A stretch of 64,000 nucleotides of DNA. Source: Incurvaria masculella. Lineage: Eukaryota > Arthropoda > Insecta > Lepidoptera > Incurvariidae. Shown here one piece after another: positions 11,546 to 21,307 of this stretch. The position numbers were made by a program, and so were the translations under genes. The DNA lies in the NCBI GenBank assembly GCA_946894095.1, contig OX335641.1, positions 6,342,501-6,406,500 of the forward strand, in the 5' to 3' direction. Each line of letters opens with the position of its first letter. Within the stretch, counting starts at the first letter, position 1. The notes beneath the pieces were generated by a model, which searched no databases, was not told the DNA's origin, and worked only from the letters and a program-made list of their open reading frames with translations.

Positions 11546-11795
11546 ATAAGCGCCTCGTAGCACAGGGGCGCGGGGCATATATTCAGTAACAACCCCGTTC
11601 ATGCAGAGTTGGATAAGTGCATTTCGTCGTGTTATGTCGCATTAGATGAAAAGATGTTCGAAGTGGCAATATCCGAGTTTTCAATCCAGTTCAAGTTGCC
11701 AGGTTTTTAAAGAGAAGGTCTTGGCATGGCACCTAATTCGAATACGATGTCTTCGGCTAATAACATGAAGGTGGGTATCCATATCCAAGCTAAAA
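11545..11795 (+). mobile_element. Degraded SINE copy
   Basis: Shows 'gttggataagtgcatttcgtc', 'gatgaaaagatgttcgaag', 'tcaatccagttcaa' and 'aaggtcttggcatggcacct', all in family order on the plus strand. The head region 'gtagcacaggggcgcgggg' looks like a tRNA A-box area. The tail is lost. Confidence 0.55.
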
Positions 11796-12355
11796 TAAAT
11801 TAAAATCTTATGGAAATGCTTCAAGTGATTAGTGATTATTAGAGTGTCATTTAAACACATACCGCCTTACTAATAAACATTTGTACCATCGCTATTACTC
11901 CGGTATTTCTAGCTAGAAGTACTGGATAGGAATAGATAGCGATGCTATAAAAAAATATTAGTAAGGCAGATCAACATAACATTTCAAGTACTTATCGATG
12001 ATCTGAGCCAAACATTTCCCTCCCAGATAAAAGTTTGCCAAATGCACTGCCCGGCCGAGCAACTTGGCAACACTGTTGCCGCATCGTCCGAGTACCTGCA
12101 CCGTGCGTTCATTACCGTCAGTTTAGTGTGCTATTAAACTTACAATATCTGCTATCATAATCTCTGCCACTATTAATATTTTAATTCTAACCCCAACTCG
12201 CTATCGGGGGCGGCAGCACCGGTCGACTAGGTCTGTATCTCGCTAAGTAAAATCGTAGAGGTGCATAGGTAAAATGATTAAATATAAATAAATCATTATA
12301 ATTAAAGAGATAATCTTCGATGTTGTGTAATTTTTCGAGCGAGTTTTCTTCCGTT

Positions 12356-13172
12356 GTCTACACTATTATATAAAGAGGTAATGTTTGTTTGTTTGTTTGT
12401 ACAGGGTAATCTTCAAAACTACTAAACCGATTTTAAAAATTCTTTCACCAATCAAAAGTTTCATTATTCCTGTCTAACAAAGGCTATGTTTTATTTTAAT
12501 ATTTAAACGTTTTAATTTATAAATTGCTATATTTATAAAAAAAAAGTCGGAAAAATATCCGTTGGTTGGCCGCTTCATCGGCGTACCCTGCCCAAATGGT
12601 TCGAGATACTTGCAATTTATTTTTATTTTTATGTTAAGCGCGGCATATGGCATACGACAGGACCTGTTGAAGCGCCCGACGACGCCTATGGGCATTCAAT
12701 TTTTCAGTTATATCTTGGGAAGCATTGGTCGTAGACTTATGCGACAACTCAAACAAAACGCCCCGACCTGATCTACCTACCTGTCATATCCAAATTGGTT
12801 TCGGTTATATCTTGGGAAACACCGGCCGTAGACCTATCATGCGACTACTCAAACTAAACACCCCAACCCGATATAACTCCCTGCTATCATTCGAACCTTC
12901 AGGGTGGCTGCGAAAACCAAGCCGGCCGGTCAGGCTTAAATTCAATTCCAGTCATTGTTAAAATCGGTATGGGTGCAATTGTTGAGAATTGTAAGGAAGG
13001 AAACATTCTAAGGAAAATGGGATGAGTTTTCAAATCTGAGATGGCTTAATGTTATTTAAAACCTTATGGGGGTGAATGGGGGATTAAATAAAAGCATTCA
13101 TGGAGAAACAATATTAATCTTCGAAATCATTCAATGGTTTTAGCATGAGCGAAGCAAAGACAAAGGCTAGTT
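12356..13172 (+). mobile_element. Helitron-like non-autonomous element
   Basis: It starts with 'tctacactattatataaag' and (GTTT)n, contains 'aaactactaaaccgatttt' and 'attctttcaccaat', and ends 'gcgaagcaaagacaaagg' then CTAG followed by T. The 5' TC and 3' CTAG|T ends fit a Helitron, but no Rep/helicase is encoded and the limits are approximate. A GC-rich segment inside (12640-12945, 'ggcatatggcatacgacagg', 'aagccggccggtcagg') recurs at 30848-30960 and in part at 57103-57185. Confidence 0.4.
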
Positions 13173-14637
13173 AATAATAAATCCCGGAAATATGAGTTTT
13201 ATTCAGAAAAATGCTGATCAGAGAGTGGCTAATTTGGATTCAGTAACTCCCCAAAGTTCTTGTATTTTTGAAATACTAATTTTTACTTAAATTCTGAAAA
13301 AATACAAACAAAAATTAAATATAAAAAAACTCCAAAAACATTTTTTTTATAGCTAAAATACAGATGGCAGAACATAAATCTTTTTAATATTGCTAAATTC
13401 GATCGTAACAGCCCAGATACTAAATTAATAATAGGAGTAACATGCCACATCTACATTTTCAACTATACAGGCCGAATTTTTTAAGTGGGCCTTCAGAGCC
13501 AAATCCAAAAGTATAGCAAATAGCGAAAAACACTCAAACGACTCATGAGGCCGATTTTGATATACACTAAAACTGCATTATTAGATTAATCCTAGCCGGG
13601 AATCCATAAGTAATTCATACATTTAATTCATGCTTTCACTCCGCGGTAACAGAGCTGTATCCATTTCCCGAACCGCACATCACCATGAAATCAACAACAC
13701 GGCCTCGGAGTCTCCTCTGAGTATTTTTTACGTAGCTAAAGACCGCCGTGTCACGTTTAGTGACGTCACAACGCGCCATACAGCCGGGCCGCAATATGCT
13801 GACAAGCGCGCAGTGGCTACGGTGTAGAGGGGGAGGGCCGTGAGCGCATGGTGCTATCCGCGTTGTAGCTATCACGGACTCCCGCGGTAGTAAATGGGGA
13901 TTAGTCATCCGTAAACAAGGGGCTTTGCATTTTACGAACGCCTGGGAGGCCGGGGAGGTATTGTCGAAAACTATGGAAACGATTTTTCATGGTACTCAAT
14001 AAATACTATTACTGCCACCTACTAGTTTACGCTGTTGTTCTGAGTTGGAACGTATTAGGTCCACGACCCTTAATTTTTTTGTACAGAAAAGGCAGTCGGA
14101 AAGAAATATTTGACGTAGTTATTTTTGGGCGTTATATGTACTTTATTTTTTTCTTGATAAAAGCTTCTTAAGAACCAAACTTTTTGTGTTTTTTTTTACT
14201 TACTAGTTTTCCATCCGATTCTGTTTACACTTTTGCTCGGCTTACGTTGCTGAGACGTCACCCCGGCATCAACTTTACGAGCGACTCCCCTTTCATTATT
14301 CGCCAATGAAATGGCAGCTTTGGGAACTTTATTAATACGCGGTAAAAGTTGGCTAAGTCCTCCTTACGTTCGCCGCGCTTAAGACAGTATTAGGTAAATT
14401 GGCTGTAAAAGAACCTAATTTTAGAAAAATCCTAAAATTCCTTCACTTAGGTTTCCTCCAACGAGCTGCAACTACCAAAGAGAGTTTATTTTCAAGACAA
14501 TAATATTAAAAAAGGAATAGGCTGTATCGAGGACATTCGATCTCTGTGAACCGTATATGCGACCGTTTTTAAAATGTCTATCCATGGACATTTGAAATTT
14601 CTTGACCTTTTTATATCGTAGCGTAATTCTTATTAAC
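13173..14637. other. Non-coding DNA with a MITE-A end
   Basis: 13523-13590 ('gcgaaaaacactca', 'gaggccgattttgata', 'actaaaactgcattatta') matches the terminal repeat of MITE family A. The locally GC-rich stretch 13630-13950 has no convincing coding frame. Nothing else is recognised. Confidence 0.45.
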
Positions 14638-14870
14638 ATGTTTTTTTATGTAACTGGAGACTGATGGCTAATATCCTCACCTACTGTCATTTTAGCCCAA
14701 AATACTACACGGGAACTAGATGCCATGCCAGGACGTTCCTTATATAGCTCTGCTACGTTGATCTGGATGGAAAACAAGGAAAATTTGCATTTCCGCTTCG
14801 AAGTTCATACAATGCAATAATAACCTACCCGGGCTAGATTAACCCCACCTAATAAAGTCAGCTTAACGCA
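14638..14870 (-). mobile_element. SINE copy, head missing
   Basis: The complement of the tail starts after a T-run ('tttttttatgtaactgg'), followed by 'cacgggaactagatgccat', 'tggatggaaaacaagga' and 'cttcgaagttcat', then the degraded 'aacctacccgggctagatta'. Confidence 0.7.
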
Positions 14871-15032
14871 AAACAGTTAGTCGCTTACTATTTCAAAATC
14901 AACAGTCTGGTATCTGTCTCGGTTTGTCTTTCTGTCAGTCTGTTCGCTTATAAATTGAGAATCATTTACCCGATTCTATATAGTAGCACTAAGCTGGTTT
15001 TTTATTATTCTTATAGGCTGTTCATCATACTA

Positions 15033-15052
15033 ACCTAACCTAACCTAAGGAG
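15033..15052. repeat. Short CCTAA run
   Basis: About four units of (CCTAA), the complement of the insect telomere repeat TTAGG. It is too short to imply a telomeric origin. Confidence 0.5.
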
Positions 15053-15374
15053 TCAGCAGCGGCCTTAATTTGAGATAAGTCGTTTTCGTTGGACTTTAAC
15101 GCGGGCGGAACTGCGAAAGTTTTCTGAAGACGTACTCAGGCCTATAGCCAGCGAAAACAGTAAATACGCCGCTAATGGACACCCTTCCATATGCTCCGGG
15201 AAGCGTCACACTAGAACTCCGAATATCTATTAGCGAAGTCGGCCCCTCCGACCCAATCCAAGTTAATCTCAATATCGGTTATCAAATTATCAACCCTGTT
15301 ACGGCAGCTTATGAGCTACCCTAACTTACCTGCGTGGGTTATGACGACCCAATTGTGTTTACTTTAACAACGTA

Positions 15375-15542
15375 CTACGGTAGCGGGCCACGTGTATGCA
15401 GATTCGTCTTCATCGATTTGTAATATTCGAGGAGAACCACATCCTTGCCGAAGTAAAGTACATCCAGGACTCTTCTGAATGTTCTGTGAAGAAGCACCTG
15501 GTCGGCAGACATCGTCTTTGCAGCCTTGTCGGGATTCAAACA
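15375..15542 (-). CDS. Possible orphan coding exon, unrecognised
   Basis: On the minus strand an acceptor-like 'attatttttcag' is followed directly by an open frame of 55 codons with ordinary protein composition (CLNPDKAAKTMSADQ ... VLYFGKDVVLLEYYKS ...), ending at a TAG. A possible donor 'ctacc|gtagta' lies just before the stop. The composition looks more like real protein than the surrounding chance ORFs. No neighbouring exon was found and I recognise no family, so it may be a lone exon, a duplicated exon or coincidence. Confidence 0.3.
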   Translation of the reverse strand, partial: CLNPDKAAKTMSADQVLLHRTFRRVLDVLYFGKDVVLLEYYKSMKTNLHTRGPLP

Positions 15543-15942
15543 CTGAAAAATAATGATGTGCATGCATCATCAAAATACTAAAGCTTGAAATAGTTTTCAC
15601 ACAGTTATGGAAACATAAGACAAAACAGTTATTGCACATAATTAAAAAAACAGTTAAAAGATGCAGTAACATTTCATGTTTGAGGCTAACGTTAGAGTAA
15701 CCGATTTACTTAGTTGGTTATATTTTAACGTTGCAAGGCAGTTACTATTATGGAATTTACAGTTAGATTAACTGATTACTTTTTTCAGTGAAGACAGTTC
15801 TTGTGTCTTTAGAGGATTCTGTAATTTCAGTAAAGTCAAATTTGGCAGTCACAAGACTTGAGAATCGTCTCAAGACCCAAGAACTGTCTTTGAATCGCAG
15901 CATTTGATAAGACTGGCGTACCCGATATGTAGCGCTGTACGT

Positions 15943-16248
15943 AAAAAAACCGGCCAAGCGCCAGTCGAACTCGCACAGGAAGGGTTCCGTATCATCAAAC
16001 ACAAAAAAACAGGTTTTTTATTATTATTTTTAAGCCTTAAATTTTTATTATTTTTTTATTTTACCTATTTGTTGTTATAGCGGCAAAATAAATACACACT
16101 TTGTGAAATTTTCAGCTGCCTACCTATTACGGTTCATGAGATACAGCCCTGTGACAGACGGACGGACGGACGGACGGACGGAACCCTAAAAACCAGCCAT
16201 GTGCGAGTCGGTCTCGCACACAAACTTTTGGGTACGGAACCCTAAAAA
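15943..16248 (+). mobile_element. MITE with hitchhiking (GACG)n tract, copy 1
   Basis: It starts 'aaaaaaaccggccaag', continues 'gaagggttccgta', and contains 'ttgttgttatagcggcaaaa', 'tacggttcatgagatacagc' and (ACGG)n, ending 'gggtacggaaccctaaaaa'. It matches the described lepidopteran MITE class that carries (GTCY)n microsatellites. This copy differs at its right end from copies 2-4. Confidence 0.8.
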
Positions 16249-16267
16249 TGTAGAGATTATGTTAGGT

Positions 16268-16435
16268 ACCTCTTCCCCAACTAGGTGGTGGGGTTAAGCC
16301 CACCCGGGTTGGTACCATCGCGCTGGATGAAAAGATGGTCGAAACGCCAATAAAAAGTGTCCATATTCTCAATCCAGTTCAATGTAGACACATATGTACC
16401 CATATAGGGAAGGTCCTGGCATGACGCATAGAAAA
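16268..16435 (+). mobile_element. SINE body fragment
   Basis: Contains 'aactaggtggtggggttaag', 'gttggtaccatcgcgctgga' and 'gaaaagatggtcgaaacgcc'. It ends near 'aggtcctggcatg', without head or tail. Confidence 0.65.
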
Positions 16436-17685
16436 AACATTTAAACCTGAACGTTTAAAAGTCCACTTTAAGTATATTTTGTATTCCACCAGTGATCACG
16501 TGGGACTGCAAATGAACTGCAGCACGAATAGATATTCAGTGAATGTCATGATCGTATCTCGTCGCGCTCAACCAATACTGCTCGCTGATGCGTTTATGAT
16601 TCGGCCTAATTGAATAGGTTAATTATAGGGTTAGCTGACGCGATTAGAGGGTCCGGGTAGCGGCTACCCGTTAACCCTCGAATGGTCGCCCTTGGTGAAT
16701 ACAAGGGTCCTGCAGACCCGCTATCAGTTCTGACTCCCAGACCGCTTAGAAATGTTTGATAGGGCTAAACATTTTAAATGCATAACGGAAAATGCGCATA
16801 GGGCTAGGTCACGGCCGTGGGTTAGGTATTCAATTATTTGTTATTTACAGTCTTATTAGTTTTAATAAACATTTGTTGTGCTGTATCTACTTATTAAAAA
16901 ATATAATTTACTAATATTTTTTTTTACTTTTGTTATTCAAACAAGTAAAGTAAATATCTATCTACACGAGTATTAGTTGTTTGGATAGTAAGATATGAAA
17001 AATGCATCAACAATTTTCGTATACTTGCAAATAAATCTTGCCGGGGTTTTTGTGTTAAACTTTAACAGATATTTTTGACCTTTAGAAAATTAAAATCCCT
17101 CGGAAATAGACGGTCAAATAGATCAGGGGTTTGCCAATCATAATATTACTTTTGCAAAACCACTTATTTCACGTTACAGATGTAACGGGAAATCCTTATA
17201 GTATTTCACTTGTTGATTTTCCGAAAAATATCTCCCTTCCAACGTCGATTGAGGTAAAGATATGAGGAAAAGAAACGAACACGGGAAGTACTCGTAAATA
17301 ACATAACCTAATATGCTTGAAAAATCGTACCACGATGCTTCTGCGCCCTTCAAGGGGTGCGAGTCACACGAGTACATTCTATCAGCAAAACGCCACAGTG
17401 GAAAGAAGAGCAGTAAGATAACTTTACAGATTTTTCTAGGACGGGCTATGGATATTTATGAAAAGGGATTCGAAGGGTTTTTTTTCAAACAATAGAGTTC
17501 TCCACACTTTTCTTTGAAATCACGTGATCGAAGCGGAAACAACATTGGAATTTCAATGTGTGTGATAAAGTTTTATTTTTATAATATTAAACACTTCTTG
17601 TTAATTTTAGTTTCTTTAGCCTATCATAAAATACCTTGTAATCAGATTGTTAAGGTATAAGATAAATTATTATAGCTTGGCAGTA
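16436..17685. other. Non-coding DNA
   Basis: No convincing coding region. The moderately GC-rich patch at 16590-16740 contains the short palindrome 'gggtagcggctaccc'. Nothing else is recognised. Confidence 0.45.
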
Positions 17686-18075
17686 GGTACGTAGCTGAGA
17701 GCACATGTCCTCGTTTCTTATACCAGAGATCTAGGGCTCAATCCGCGCCCTGTACATGAACCGCTTTATTTTTCTGTCTGAGTTGAATAAGTGTATTTCG
17801 TCACGAATGCAGAATCCAAGTAAAACTGTAGGTCCCCTTCCCCTGCTTAGTGGTAGGGTGGTCCAGTTGAAGTCCGATCAGGTTGGTATAGTCGCAATGG
17901 ATACATAGGTGGTCGGTCGAAGCGGCAATACAAAACTGTCCGTATTATTATTCAATGTGGCCGTGCTCATAAAGGGAAAGTCCTGGCACGGCACCGATTT
18001 CCTTCGGGAATGCAGCGTATTGAGCTATTAACTCGACAGTGGCATTAGTCATCCACGTCCAGCTACCCAACAACC
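17686..18075 (+). mobile_element. SINE copy with tRNA-like head
   Basis: Head: 'gtagctgagagcacatgtcc' with a degenerate B box ('gggctcaatcc'), then 'gagttgaataagtgtatttc', body 'aaaactgtaggtccccttcc', 'ggtcgaagcggcaata' and tail 'attagtcatccacgtccagc'. It is nearly full-length but the A-tail has been lost. Confidence 0.7.
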
Positions 18076-18847
18076 TAGGTCGATAAAATATTCGTGTCTA
18101 CGTATTTTTTAAACGAAACGTCAAATACGAAATTCATTTTTCTAAAAACCTACTGCTGTTTATAACCTCTGTGATGACCACACTCTTTTAACGTTACTGA
18201 CTTTTATCTTTTATTTGGATATTCACACCAATTCACGCTTTATTGCGTTGCAAGGTCTTTTATATTATTTGTAAGTATGCATTGTGTCAGTAATACATGC
18301 ACATTACATTATTTAAAAAAAAAACCTTCTGAATATCTAAGTGAAATCATAGCATATGAACACATTTACTGTATTCATGAGCAGCCTCCTAATCTGATCC
18401 TATTACCGACTTGTATTTCCTTGCGCAAACACTTAACCAAGTTTCATAATTATGTATTCTATTGAAGGAGAAATTGTTTATCGGGAAGTTATAATGTTTT
18501 GCCACACACGCACGATCTTAGACTAACTCAGCAAACGAAAGTTATGAACTCAACCGTCGAAGCGCTCGTTAGCTTTTCATGGAAGTTTTGCTTAATCAAT
18601 ACCGTCGACGTTATAATTTGATGCCACCGGGAATAATTATCAATAATCTTCTTTATGAGACACTTTAGCGCGAAAGCGGCGTCCGAGACATGCTCGAATC
18701 TCAACGATCTTTGTTGAGATCGAATTCGGTTGATTCGAAATTCAAAAATATCCATGTTCTAGGATTGTATTTTTAAATGAGGAACTTTTGTTTACGCGTT
18801 GACATGTTTATGATGTGTACAATCTGGTACTTCTAACCTGAGACTTT

Positions 18848-19047
18848 AAGGTGGCTCTTCCCGGCGGGACTAACTCATTCGCTTTCGCTGGCACGATACA
18901 AAACCGTGCAATTTCGCTCTAGCATCTTCTCTGTTTCTAAGAAAAAGACAGGCTCCGTGATGAGAAGGAAGCAACATATCCACAAAGCAGACAATGCGTA
19001 TAGTGTTTGATTTGGTAAGATTTACAAAAAAAGAGATTACAAAACAA
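18848..19047 (+). repeat. Dispersed repeat R (aaggtggcYcttcccggcgg), copy 1
   Basis: It shares 'cttcccggcgggactaactc', 'gacaggctccgtgatgag' and 'agtgtttgatttggtaagat' with copies at 40226-40740 and 59904-60355, all on the plus strand. Only the first part is kept here. Confidence 0.8.
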
Positions 19048-19059
19048 TAGTCCGATAAT

Positions 19060-19290
19060 TGAGGTTAAGCATCCCCGTACGCGGAGGTTTGCTGGATGGG
19101 TGACGGGTTGTTACCATCTTTCAACATGAAAGATGGATGGTCGAAGCGGTGATGAAAATAGTATTTTTGCAATATCATAAAAGTCCTCTCATGGCACCTA
19201 TTTCTCATGTAGTGTGTTGGGCTACTAACATAACAGTAGTGTGGTATTAACCAATCGTATCCAGTTCCCTAAAAATATCCGGTGCATCGC
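19060..19290 (+). mobile_element. SINE copy with 5S-like head remnant
   Basis: 'gctggatgggtgac' (about 19091-19104) is the 5S box-C-like motif. It is followed almost directly by the body ('gttaccatc', 'gaaagatggatggtcgaagc') with an internal deletion. The tail 'gtattaaccaatcgtatccag' is present. Confidence 0.65.
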
Positions 19291-19607
19291 TGAATGCTCT
19301 GCCTGCATCGATTTCTTGTGTTATCAGAGTGACTGTACAATTCGTCGCACCCGGGACAAACAGGCGTATCTCATTTTCATTAAATTTGCAGTAGAGTTGA
19401 AAAAGTGATAGTTTCTCTGTTTTCTTTCATATTTTGCTGAATATTCTGCAAATAATGCTGAAAAAAATAAGCTGGTAAGAAGCTTTGCTAAGAGTTTAAA
19501 CATAAATAATAGAGCAAATAAATTAATATGTATATTCTATATATCTATATAAAAGCTATAATTGTGAGATACGCCTGTTTGTCCCGAGTGCGACAAATGA
19601 ATTATGC

Positions 19608-19980
19608 TTTTTTTTTTTTTTTATGTGACTGGACATGGATGGCTAATACCACACCTTCTGTCATGGTATTAGCCCAACACACCACATGGGAACTAGGCTA
19701 CCACCACACGGCTACATTGAACTGGATGGAAAACACGGACAATTTTCATTGCCGCTTCGACCATCGTTCATCCAATGCGATGGTACCAACCCGGGCGGGA
19801 TAAACCCTACCACCTAGTAAGTAAGGAAGGGGACCTACAGTTTAACGTGGAATCCGATCCACGGCCAGCCTCTCTCAACGGTCGTATGGTCACCCATCCA
19901 AGACCAGACCGGACCCAACGTTGCTTAACTTCGGAGAGCGATCGCCGAAGTGTCGCGCCACTGGGCCATTGAGGCTTGCA
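19608..19980 (-). mobile_element. Most complete SINE copy with 5S-rRNA-like head
   Basis: Read on the minus strand. The head is at 19980-19880: 'caatggcccagtggcgcgac' (like a tRNA A box), then CCGAAGTTAAGCAACGTTGG and TTGGATGGGTGACC, strongly similar to the internal promoter (box A to box C) of 5S rRNA. The body includes 'ttaacgtggaatcc' in complement, 'ttggtaccatcgcattggat', 'ggtcgaagcggcaatgaaaa', 'ccatccagttcaatgtagcc' and 'cccatgtggtgtgttgggct'. The tail is 'gtattagccatccatgtcca' and a run of about 15 A (the T-run at 19608-19622). About 370 bp; transcription would be by RNA polymerase III. Confidence 0.8.
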
Positions 19981-20625
19981 TTGACACATACATATACATG
20001 TCACTGCATATTTGATTTAATTTCTAGTTATCTATTTCTTCGTAAGCAAAAATAAAAGTGATCAAGTGACAATCGAAAAAAAAAATTCGCCAACGTCCGT
20101 CCAGTCAACAAAAGGCGAATGTGAGTGATAAGAATAGCTTTTTTGCCCGTTTGATTGGCCGAGCACAAGGAAGGGTTTTGCGATGTTCTGCCGGAGCTCG
20201 GGATTTTTCTCGCCTCTTTGACTGTTAGGAGTTCCGCGAGTAATACTGAACGTGGCTTAATCTCTCCTTAATCCAGCGTCTGGAAAAAAAAATCCGGTCC
20301 GATTCTGGCTGGCTAGAGTTTCAAAACAGACAGATATCGTCTCCATTGGCTTGGAAAAGTAGGATTTTGCATCTGCGAGAACTCGATGGAAGTTCCTGCA
20401 TCGATATAAACTTATTTCCTGTTTGCGTTTTGTTAAACCATTATAATTGATTTATTGCGTAATTCGTAACCATTAAAGTAAAAAAATGCAACCCCTTTTT
20501 ACTTTATATATTTTTCACAAAAATAGATACTTCTTCATGTATTCGTAGTTGACAAAAGTGGTTACTTATGAGCATGAGTTACGTCATAGTACTATAATTA
20601 TGTTTCAAAACAAGTGTAAAATAAC
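19981..20625. other. Non-coding DNA
   Basis: No gene or recognised repeat. Confidence 0.45.
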
Positions 20626-20756
20626 AGGGATGGCTAATACCAAAATGACCGTCAGATATTAGCCCATTGTAGCCCATGTATTTTGTTCACATGTGGTTGG
20701 CTAATATCATCACCTTTGGTATTAGCTATCCATGTCCAGTTACATAAACATCATTT
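20626..20756 (-). repeat. SINE tail fragments
   Basis: Two pieces of the SINE 3' end in mixed order: 'gggatggctaataccaaaat' and 'cagatattagcccattg' in complement, then 'cacatgtggttggctaatat' to 'agctatccatgtccagttac' in direct orientation. Confidence 0.55.
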
Positions 20757-21115
20757 TCAGTTCGGTTCTTCAACCGTTGTTCACAGTGCAGTATCTTCGC
20801 CGTCGACACCACTTGCGTTACATTGCGTAAGATGTCATCACACGTTGTTCGTTCCGAAAGGTTTTAGATACCTCTCCACGGTTGTTCATTCCGATACCTC
20901 GTCAATACTCATAGAAGGTATCTTTTTTTTTCACTGTCTTCTGGCACCGTCACCCGCCCATGATCGAGAGATGCACCGATTGCTTTTCCTTTCTGCGTGG
21001 TGCGGATAGGGATCAGGTCTGACTCAGAATCGTCACAGGTCCAGGGAATGGTGCGATTGATGCATTGTTCGTTCCACACGGTGGAGCGATTTTGACGACG
21101 TCTCGTTGTTGGCAG

Positions 21116-21307
21116 GGCGAGGCGCCAGACACGGAGATCGGGCGCGTGTACGTGACGGACCCCGACGACTGGGACCTGCCGGACAAGCGCTTCATGTGGC
21201 TGCCCTCGTACGAGGAGCGCAGCCCCTACTTCGACGTGCACAGCGACACCGGCATGATCACGATGAAGCAGGGCACGCCGGACGACACTTACACGCTCAG
21301 GTTCAAC
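21116..21307 (+). CDS. shg: shg exon a: membrane-proximal cadherin repeat
   Basis: 64 codons, phase 0 at both ends, acceptor 'ttggcag', donor 'gtgagt'. It encodes GEAPDTEIGRVYV, DPDDWDLPDKRF and TGMITM, typical of the last cadherin repeat in insect type-III cadherins. Its GC content stands out from the flanking introns. It is the first exon visible; the preceding one must end on a full codon. Confidence 0.88.

Noticed and set aside
15033..15052. Interstitial telomere repeat or chromosome end
   Set aside because: Only about four CCTAA units; common by chance in AT-rich insect DNA.
19883..19960. A 5S rRNA gene on the minus strand
   Set aside because: Only the internal promoter part resembles 5S; both ends of the 5S molecule are missing and a SINE body follows.
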